Shown here: positions 9,401-14,142 of the stretch, one piece after another
Layout of the letters: every line of letters begins with the position of its first letter
How positions within the stretch are numbered: the first letter of the stretch is position 1
NCBI GenBank assembly: GCA_937915865.1
Contig: CALGIG010000085.1
Span: 1-18,601 of the forward strand
DNA from: an uncultured Prolixibacteraceae bacterium
Lineage (GTDB): Bacteria; Bacteroidota; Bacteroidia; Bacteroidales; Prolixibacteraceae
DNA: 18,601 nt
Reading direction: 5' to 3'
Position numbers and translations under genes: made by a program
Notes under the pieces: model-generated
The model's input: only the letters and a program-made list of their open reading frames with translations
Database searches by the model: none
What the model was told of the DNA's origin: nothing

Positions 9401-9524
9401 TCCTGTTAAAATGGACAGTGGCAAGATAAGTGTTCACGTTTCGCAGATTGCATCAGCTTTATATGTACTCAGCATTAAGTTGAGCAATGGGAAGATGGTG
9501 CAGCGAAAGGTTTTGGTGAGGTGA
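6408..9524 (+). CDS. Large T9SS-secreted protein: alpha/alpha-barrel-like region, Ig-like domains, LamG and sorting domain
   Basis: 1038 residues. Signal peptide MKKLILNIALLLFVSPLWAQ (cut near residue 20). Residues about 25-530 are rich in Trp/Tyr helices and look like a six-hairpin (alpha/alpha) glycosidase or lyase fold; conserved-looking acidic spots are VPEPESAG (226-233) and GEANDGGNDYA (328-338). I cannot assign a CAZy family. Residues about 570-648 and 650-740 resemble Ig/PKD-type modules (VQFEWFLDE; LEYEWSVSSG). Residues about 745-945 are a LamG domain (WYPFDSD, LSCWVK, IVSHGSWQQRWKLSV, YYHVAALY, LELYVDGVLD, GSVDEFRLWD). Residues about 960-1038 are a T9SS type A sorting domain (IYPNPSNGDFVIEL ... 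GKMVQRKVLVR). It lies 26 nt after GH13 and is probably co-transcribed. The product is predicted to be cell-surface or released, acting on the polymer before SusCD uptake. Catalytic activity is inferred from fold and context only. Confidence 0.82.
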   Translation: MKKLILNIALLLFVSPLWAQSGQLNIPRIAQMPDLPSPLQIRDWHAVTVAYDGFVFDLAKTGQYLPLGRFGSQGQFNYPDNIPLFLDTYVGASSHLNQAEAINIMPAIVGASLAGVDKSNQNGINWVAKTKDFFNSKNGQNVYLNNYSTTSGGDWWYDMMPNVYFYQLKSLYPDAAPEFSGQFTTVADRWLWAVHQLGGSTTPWAVPYMNYRAFNFATGLPLTTGVPEPESAGSIAWLLYNAYTETGERKYMEGAQLALDFLADWETNPSYELQLPYGTLAAARMNAVEGTNYPLQKFLNWCFDRGALRGWGSIIGNWGGYDVSGLIGEANDGGNDYAFIMNGFQQAAALAPLPKYDKRYAKAIAKWILNVTNASRLMYWNALPQDKQDSYAWASANDPEACIPYESMKEVWGGKTPFATGDAIRGGWAATNLSLYSGSSVGYLAAVVKTTNVPEILQIDLNKTDFYGHNNLISYLYFNPTVSSKQVQVNLPSGTFGMYEAITEIVSQSSYSGSVQLTIPAGEVRLVRFYESGLMPEDRNGKLYVGEDILDYHYQYDYSDYLRVKALSTDQNPVITNAEFTAYCEPGNTVQGHPVQFEWFLDEVLIAGQHQSQALLTAPAVEGVVVLKCRITANGQTAEDTLHIQVVDRIPAPPVVNGIQAATPYTAVGEMNSFTALVDPAPGEVLEYEWSVSSGSLNQTDANPVNWLAPGTPGAGTISVTVTNQDQLSTTISVGLLVKDTTLGTQTPLIWYPFDSDNRNMISDRFHASVSGAVKTEDPRGMASAAYRFTAGSNIIYTDNHADLNFEDAVSLSCWVKLEQFGSERFIVSHGSWQQRWKLSVTPEGFLRWTVKTSTGTSDLDGSAPIELNRYYHVAALYTGYSLELYVDGVLDAFKPFSGTIQSSTRPLTIGRMDNTETLYSLRGSVDEFRLWDKEISIPQIEKLKTQWATPFGFEENDPVARIYPNPSNGDFVIELTGNEKISGITLLAFDGREVFVSPVKMDSGKISVHVSQIASALYVLSIKLSNGKMVQRKVLVR

Positions 9525-9531
9525 GGGTTTG

Positions 9532-9577
9532 ATCCCGAATCGTCGGACCTCTTCCCGGGATTAGAGAAGTTGAGGTC
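9532..9577. terminator. Overlapping hairpins between convergent genes (weak terminator candidate)
   Basis: Two interlocking inverted repeats lie in the 135-nt gap between convergent stops: ATCCCG (9532-9537) with CGGGAT (9556-9561), and GACCTC (9546-9551) with GAGGTC (9572-9577). They cannot form at the same time. There is no T-run directly after either, so termination is only suggested by the position. Confidence 0.3.
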
Positions 9578-9659
9578 AAAGGTGTTCTGACAGAGCGGTA
9601 CCTAAAAATATAATTTGAAACCTGCCAAGCCCCAATAACGACTTTCCCAAATGATTTTC

Positions 9660-11057
9660 TCATTTTAGAATCAAAACCTTGCCTGATTTTATACATGTGC
9701 CACCATAAAAATGGTAGAGATATACCCCTGACGTAACATTGCTGGTATCCCAGACAGTTTTTCCCCCGGCAATTATTATTTTATCCGCTAATCTGCCGTA
9801 TGCATCAGTAATATACACTATTTGTTGTATTAAGTTATTACTGATAAGATCCTCCTTTAAATCAAAAACCACATATTTATTTGCCGGATTAGGATAAACT
9901 GAAAATTGATATGTGTTTTTAGGCTTGTTTATTCCTAAAGTATTTATGTTGCCCAGTGAATCGGTTTTTAACAGGAAGGGTGCAATTTTATCGTTTGAAT
10001 CTTTAAAAAATCCAGTAACAACATAGCCTGGTGTATTTGATAATGCAATGTCATTAGGCCAGGTATCTCTGGAGGATAAGAACAAATTAGTCCACAAACT
10101 ATCACCCGTTAACGACATACCGTGCAGTATAATCTGTGTTTCTTGCATGGTTGGAGACGATACAGCCCCGGTTGCAACAAATTGATTATCTGTATTCCGG
10201 ACAAATCTATATAATGAGACCCTCAAAGGGTGAAAAATGAGTGATTTTTCAGAAAGTAAAGTACCATCCGGAAGAATATTCACCAATAAATTATCTTCCC
10301 AATAAACTGAACCACTTTCAGTGTGGGCTATTCCAATTAATTTATTTCCGTCGGTATCCATATCGGTCAATATCCATGGCATTGGAGATGAAGAAATGGT
10401 GTCCCCGTCCTGTGTGAAGGTATAGAGATCACACATTGGAGTACCAATTATCGAAGTAAGAACAGATGCCATTACAATATTATTGTTATCCATTTCCAGG
10501 ATTGCAGGCGAATAAGCGAGGGAAAACTGCCACCCAAAATGGGCTAAGGCCACCGATTGCCATATTATATTTCCGGCTGTATCAGATTTATATAAGCAAT
10601 GCTCCTGCAAACTATTTACACCAGTAAACAAAAGACTATTATCCTTGCTTATTAAAAGTTGCTTTATTTCAATTTCAGGGGCAAAAATGCGCGACCATAC
10701 TATTTCGAAATCATACGAAAGCTTTATAAGGTTGGCCGAATCAGAATATTTAGGAGCCAAATAGAGGTTTCCCATATTATCTTGTGTGCAGGCACTAATG
10801 TATCCAAGAGAACTTCCCGTGTTACCTATATCAATCTGCTTTGACCACAATGTATCGCCATTCAAATTAGTACGTAGGACAAATAAATAATTTTCCATGT
10901 CACCACTGTTGGCGAAGCCCAGTATTTCATAGCCATCGTCGTATGCAATTACTACATCTCCGACAGCCTCTTCCCAGTATGGGTAATAATGCCCGAAATT
11001 CTGGGCTGAAGTATAAAAGGCTATTAATAAAAATGGAAGGATTGCAAATTTTTTCAT
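9660..11057 (-). CDS. T9SS-secreted beta-propeller-like protein of unknown function
   Basis: 465 residues. Signal peptide MKKFAILPFLLIAFYTSAQ. The body (about 20-380) has repeated short strands ending in patterns such as LRTNLNGDTLWSKQI, TFTQDGDT, GMSLTGDSLWTNLF and KTDSLGNI. Each is a 'D-x-x-G-(D/N)-x-x-W' type turn, as in delayed-transposition/PQQ-like propellers of secreted Bacteroidota proteins. The C-terminal about 80 residues are a T9SS type A sorting domain: FSVYPNPANKYVVFDL, ITDAYGRLADK, TSGVYLYHFYG, SGKVLILK. It is on the strand opposite to the glycan genes and its DNA is clearly more A/T-rich, so it is probably not part of the utilisation locus. A truncated relative lies 9 nt upstream on the same strand, suggesting a former tandem pair. 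No enzymatic motif is seen. Confidence 0.85.
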   Translation of the reverse strand: MKKFAILPFLLIAFYTSAQNFGHYYPYWEEAVGDVVIAYDDGYEILGFANSGDMENYLFVLRTNLNGDTLWSKQIDIGNTGSSLGYISACTQDNMGNLYLAPKYSDSANLIKLSYDFEIVWSRIFAPEIEIKQLLISKDNSLLFTGVNSLQEHCLYKSDTAGNIIWQSVALAHFGWQFSLAYSPAILEMDNNNIVMASVLTSIIGTPMCDLYTFTQDGDTISSSPMPWILTDMDTDGNKLIGIAHTESGSVYWEDNLLVNILPDGTLLSEKSLIFHPLRVSLYRFVRNTDNQFVATGAVSSPTMQETQIILHGMSLTGDSLWTNLFLSSRDTWPNDIALSNTPGYVVTGFFKDSNDKIAPFLLKTDSLGNINTLGINKPKNTYQFSVYPNPANKYVVFDLKEDLISNNLIQQIVYITDAYGRLADKIIIAGGKTVWDTSNVTSGVYLYHFYGGTCIKSGKVLILK

Positions 11058-11066
11058 AGCATTTTT

Positions 11067-11321
11067 TTAATGGTTTGACAAAATTATTTTTCCACTCCTC
11101 AAGTACTTCGTGCAATTCAAAGTATACAAATATACACCTGCTTGTAATCCCCGGGTATCCCAAACCATTTTTTCGCCAGTAATCGGAATTATAGCTACCC
11201 GCCTGCCGGTAAGATCACTTATGAAAATCTTACCCGAAGGCAATGGTTTTTTTAATTCAAAAACACTGTTGTCCGGTAAAAATAATGAGTTAGGAAGTAC
11301 CTGAGGCACAACCCAACTCAT
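11067..11321 (-). pseudogene. Orphan T9SS sorting-domain fragment, 3' remnant of a secreted-protein gene
   Basis: 84 codons on the - strand. Nearly the whole product is a T9SS type A C-terminal domain: FELKKPLPSGKIFISDLTGR, GEKMVWDTRGLQAGVYLYTL, LRSGKIILSN. It matches the sorting domain of the gene 9 nt downstream in pattern (GEKMVWDTRGLQAGVYLY versus GGKTVWDTSNVTSGVYLY), so the two were probably tandem paralogues. There is no signal peptide or passenger domain, and the frame runs into a stop six codons upstream of the ATG. The break coincides with the left edge of the decayed IS4-type element. A sorting domain without cargo or signal peptide cannot be exported, so this is a gene stump. The PNP motif is also eroded. 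Confidence 0.75.
11079..11086 (-). promoter_or_regulatory. Candidate -7 box for the 465-residue T9SS gene
   Basis: On the - strand this reads TAATTTTG, a full match to the Bacteroidota -7 consensus TAnnTTTG, 21 nt upstream of the ATG at 11057. No -33 TTG lies at the usual spacing. It falls in the last codons of the orphan sorting-domain fragment, so it could be chance. If real, it would let the gene stay expressed after loss of its upstream neighbour. Confidence 0.35.
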
Positions 11322-11356
11322 TTTTGTAGTTTTACGTCACCACAACTTAAGACTAC

Positions 11357-12495
11357 ATGGATAAAAGTACATATTTTTTCGGCACCTCGGTTTTCGGACA
11401 GCTGATTTCTTTAATTGATGGTTCGATAATAGCGAAAGCTGTTAAAAATTACAGATCTGACCGTTATATAAAGAAGTTCAGAACAAAGGATCACTTGATC
11501 AGTATGCTGTTTGTGCTTTAGCCAAGTGTACTTCGTTAAGGGAGGTATCCGGTGCAATGCTCGGATTATCAGGAAAAACCAACCACATTCAGTTAGATCA
11601 CATCCCTCGGCGAAGTACTTTAAGTGATGCAAATAAGCAGCGTTCATCAGATGTATTTGGGTACATCTACAATCAATTATTGCTTAAGTATGGACATCTT
11701 ATCTCGGACAGCCGGATTAAAGATGTCATTGACAAGCAAATAGAAATCTTCGACAGTACTACAATCAGCCTATTTAAGGAAATTTTAAAATATGTTGGAC
11801 GAAAACCAGTTGATGGGAAGCGAAAAGGGGGCGTTAAAGTTCATACTGTCATAAATGTCGATGAAGCAGTTCCCAAACTCGTATGGTTTACGAATGCTGC
11901 AACTAATGACCATGTCTTGCTGAGTAAACTAAAAATGGACTCGAACACCATTTAAGCCTTTGATAAGGGATAAAATGACTATAAAGCCTTCCAGAAGTTC
12001 AGTGATAATCAAACCGGATTCGTTACCCGTATTAAAGACAATGCTGTTTATGAGACTGTTTGTCAGCATGAAGTTGAGGAACATATTCACTCAGGTGTTC
12101 TTAAAGATGAGACCATAGAGCTCACAGTTAAAGATGGGTCTATCACAAGTAAGTAGAAATTGAGGAAGATACGATTTTATGATAGAGAACTCAAACGAGA
12201 ATTTGAATTTTTAACCAACTTATTTGAGATGCGCCCGGATATGATCGCTGCCATTTATAAACTTCGATAGCAAATAGAGTTGCTTTTCAAGCAATTAAAG
12301 CAAAATTTTCCTTTAAAATACTTTGTTGGGGACAACGAGAATGCGATTAAGATTCAAATCTATTGCACTTTAATTGCGAACCTGCTTATGACGGTCATTC
12401 AAAAGATGCTGAAAAGAAGCTGGGCATTCTCAAATCTGGTTAGTTTTTGTAAAATACCCCTGTTCAATTACATCCACCTAATTAAATTTCCTTGA
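11357..12495 (+). pseudogene. IS4-family transposase (DUF4372 + DDE type), broken by one frameshift and four stops
   Basis: Starts MDKSTYFFGTSVFGQLISLI and would be about 379 residues if repaired, a normal size. Frame 1 (11357-11521) ends in TAG. The natural sequence SMLFCALAKCTSLRE is restored by adding one T near 11510-11512, so one base was lost. Further in-frame stops are TAA 11953-11955 (where Tyr is expected: NTI*AFDKG), TAA 11971-11973 (Tyr expected: DKG*NDYKAF), TAG 12154-12156, and TAG 12268-12270 (Trp expected: YKLR*QIELLFKQLK). Catalytic signatures remain: IFDSTTISLF (first Asp), AFDKG (second Asp) and Y-(2)-R-(3)-E-(6)-K with the Glu in QIELLF. The N-terminal part matches DUF4372 proteins (KTNHIQLDHIPRRSTLSDAN). 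It cannot make an active enzyme. The open pieces at 11557-11955 and 12280-12495 are parts of this gene, not separate genes. Confidence 0.9.
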
Positions 12496-12633
12496 AAATC
12501 CTGACAGAGACTGCCAGAAAATTATCGTCAAAGTGATGCAGCCCGAACTTTTTAAGGGGGCTTACTTTTAAAAATCAACGGAAATGAGAAATTTGAAGTT
12601 TGAATATCAGGACTTTACGATGCCAGATCATAT

Positions 12634-12648
12634 TTTTTGTAGTTTTAC
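12634..12648 (+). repeat. 15-bp direct repeat, right copy (left copy 11321-11335)
   Basis: TTTTTGTAGTTTTAC is identical to 11321-11335 and in the same orientation, 1313 bp apart, on either side of the dead transposase. The preceding bases (CA versus TATT-rich) make both near-matches to a TAnnTTTG promoter core, so the repeat may be two promoter-bearing element ends rather than a target duplication. Confidence 0.6.
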
Positions 12649-12649
12649 C

Positions 12650-12714
12650 GGACAATAGTGAAAGATAATTATATTTTCACATTACATGTACAAGATTTTT
12701 GAATACTATTGTCC
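12650..12714. repeat. 10-bp inverted repeat, MITE- or IS-end-like, with inner hairpin
   Basis: GGACAATAGT (12650-12659) and its exact reverse complement ACTATTGTCC (12705-12714) bound a 65-bp A/T-rich unit. The spacer contains a smaller hairpin, GTGAAA (12658-12663) with TTTCAC (12675-12680). It sits right after the 15-bp repeat. The shape fits paired ends of a small non-autonomous element or a remnant junction of two element ends. No coding capacity is seen. Confidence 0.45.
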
Positions 12715-12716
12715 CG

Positions 12717-12770
12717 ATTAGCGTAATATATGGAATAGCATTCCAGATATTGGCGTAAAAAATGGAATAG
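12717..12770 (+). repeat. Two 22-bp direct repeats at 32-bp spacing, possible operator of the ATPase gene
   Basis: ATT(A/G)GCGTAA-N4-TGGAATAG occurs at 12717-12738 and 12749-12770; 19 of 22 bases agree. Start-to-start distance is 32 bp, close to three helical turns, so both copies face the same side of the DNA. The second copy ends 26 nt before the -7 box of the DUF4143 ATPase gene, covering the place where a -33 element and activator or repressor would bind. A palindrome GGAAT-agc-ATTCC (12732-12744) overlaps the first copy. A regulatory role is inferred. Confidence 0.5.
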
Positions 12771-12795
12771 AGGGTCGATTTTTCAGACAATGATG

Positions 12796-12803
12796 TATCT
12801 TTG
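12796..12803 (+). promoter_or_regulatory. -7 promoter box of the DUF4143 ATPase gene
   Basis: TATCTTTG is a full match to the Bacteroidota -7 consensus TAnnTTTG, 29 nt before the ATG at 12833, giving a short 5' leader. No TTG is seen at the usual -33 spacing; the paired direct repeats lie there instead. Confidence 0.6.
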
Positions 12804-12832
12804 TAAAAAAAGGAGCTCAAAATATCCGGGAA

Positions 12833-14080
12833 ATGAAAAACAGAAAAATTGCGGATTTAATTGTTCAACGTCACGCATGGAAAACAGGACGAATCATCAT
12901 TTTAACCGGAGCACGGCAGACCGGCAAAACCACATTGATAAGACATTTATTTCCCGATTATGAATATATTTCAGTGGATGACCCGATCATGCGTGAAAGA
13001 TATTCACAGCTTGCCGCTTCCCAGTGGAATGCACTTTACCCAAATGCTATACTTGATGAAGTTCAAAAGGAGCCGGGTCTGATTGAAAGTATAAAGTCGG
13101 TTTATGACCAATGGGAGACACCTAAATACTTCCTTCTGGGGTCAAGCCAGTTATTATTGCTTGAAAAAGTAAAAGAAAGTCTCGCTGGCAGATGTATCAT
13201 TATTGAGTTTGTCCCGCTGACTTTGCCTGAATTACGCACAAAATCATGGAATGATCCGGTAGAGGATTCCATTTTCCAGAAGATATTGATGAATACACAG
13301 GAAGGAGAATTTCTGCCCTCATTTCTATTGGATAAAAAAATGGCAGAAAAGCAGATAGCGTGGGAACACTATCTTGAATTTGGGGCCTACCCGGCTGTTT
13401 CGGATGAGGAAATGGGGACAGAAGAAAAACATGTTTGGCTTCAAAACTATGTTCGCACCTATCTTGAGCGTGATATCCGCGATTTGGCCTCATTCCGCGA
13501 TTTGGAACCTTTTGTAAAATTACAACGCTATCTTGCTGAAAACACAGCCAGTCTGGTAAACGCCGCGGCGATAGCCAATCAATTGGGACTAACTTCAAAA
13601 ACCATTCAACGCTACCTGCGGTATTTTGAATTAAGCTATCAGGCAATTGTTTTGCCAGCCTGGTCAAAAAACCCGGGTAAAAGATTGACTAAAATGCCCA
13701 AGATCCATTATATGGATAATGGAGTTGTGCAGGCTGTGCTTCAAAAAAAGGGCGGCATTACAGGAGGTGAGTTTGAAAGTCTGGTAATCGCAGAAATTCA
13801 TAAGCAAATTGCTACAATCAGCGCTCAGGTGCAAACATATCATTTACGAACGTACGATGGGAAAGAGGTTGATCTTCTGATTGAAATGCCGGATCACTAC
13901 CTTGCATTTGAAATTAAAAAAGCGGATCGCATTACTGCTCATGACGCCAGAAATCTGATGGGGCTGGAAGATCTGCTTAACAAACCACTGAAAAAAGCAT
14001 TTATACTTTCCAATGACCGCGACACAAAGGTTTTTAATGATAAAATAATCGCGATTAGCACAACCATGTTTTTGGGGTAA
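12833..14080 (+). CDS. AAA_14 / DUF4143 family ATPase
   Basis: 415 residues, typical for the family. Walker A GARQTGKTT (26-34), Walker B NAILDE (71-76, Asp75/Glu76), sensor-like LLGSSQ (101-106), and ESLAGR (114-119), characteristic of AAA_14. After LPELRTKSW comes the DUF4143 half: EFGAYPAVSDEE, VRTYLERDIRDL, a winged-helix-like stretch (NAAAIANQLGLTSKTIQRYL), the conserved MDNGVVQAV, and a C-terminal restriction-nuclease-like pattern KEVDLLIE ... YLAFEIKKA. These proteins are common in multiple copies in Bacteroidota and anaerobes; their cellular role is not settled. It has its own -7 box and repeat pair and shares no operon with the glycan genes, from which it separates the 822-residue protein. 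It is probably an insertion into the locus. It looks intact. Confidence 0.92.
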   Translation: MKNRKIADLIVQRHAWKTGRIIILTGARQTGKTTLIRHLFPDYEYISVDDPIMRERYSQLAASQWNALYPNAILDEVQKEPGLIESIKSVYDQWETPKYFLLGSSQLLLLEKVKESLAGRCIIIEFVPLTLPELRTKSWNDPVEDSIFQKILMNTQEGEFLPSFLLDKKMAEKQIAWEHYLEFGAYPAVSDEEMGTEEKHVWLQNYVRTYLERDIRDLASFRDLEPFVKLQRYLAENTASLVNAAAIANQLGLTSKTIQRYLRYFELSYQAIVLPAWSKNPGKRLTKMPKIHYMDNGVVQAVLQKKGGITGGEFESLVIAEIHKQIATISAQVQTYHLRTYDGKEVDLLIEMPDHYLAFEIKKADRITAHDARNLMGLEDLLNKPLKKAFILSNDRDTKVFNDKIIAISTTMFLG

Positions 14081-14142
14081 ATCGGATCACAATTTTCGAT
14101 AGAGACCTGCTTAATTTTTTAAGTTTCCGAATACTGAAAAAA

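Larger units (their letters stand above)
11321..12648 (+). mobile_element. Decayed IS4-family insertion sequence (approximate bounds)
   Basis: The element is built around the broken DUF4372/DDE transposase at 11357-12495. The same 15 bases, TTTTTGTAGTTTTAC, occur in the same direction at 11321-11335 and 12634-12648, and the left copy abuts the truncated sorting-domain gene. I take these as approximate limits. They might be target duplications, although 15 bp is long for IS4-family elements, or two related promoter/end sequences. Clean terminal inverted repeats were not found, so the ends are uncertain by about 150 bp on the right. Confidence 0.5.

Noticed and set aside
11557..11955. Separate 132-residue gene
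   Set aside because: It is the middle part of the same transposase between a frameshift and a premature stop.
12280..12495. Separate 71-residue gene
   Set aside because: It is the C-terminal end of the broken transposase after the stop at 12268, containing the Glu-Lys part of its DDE signature.
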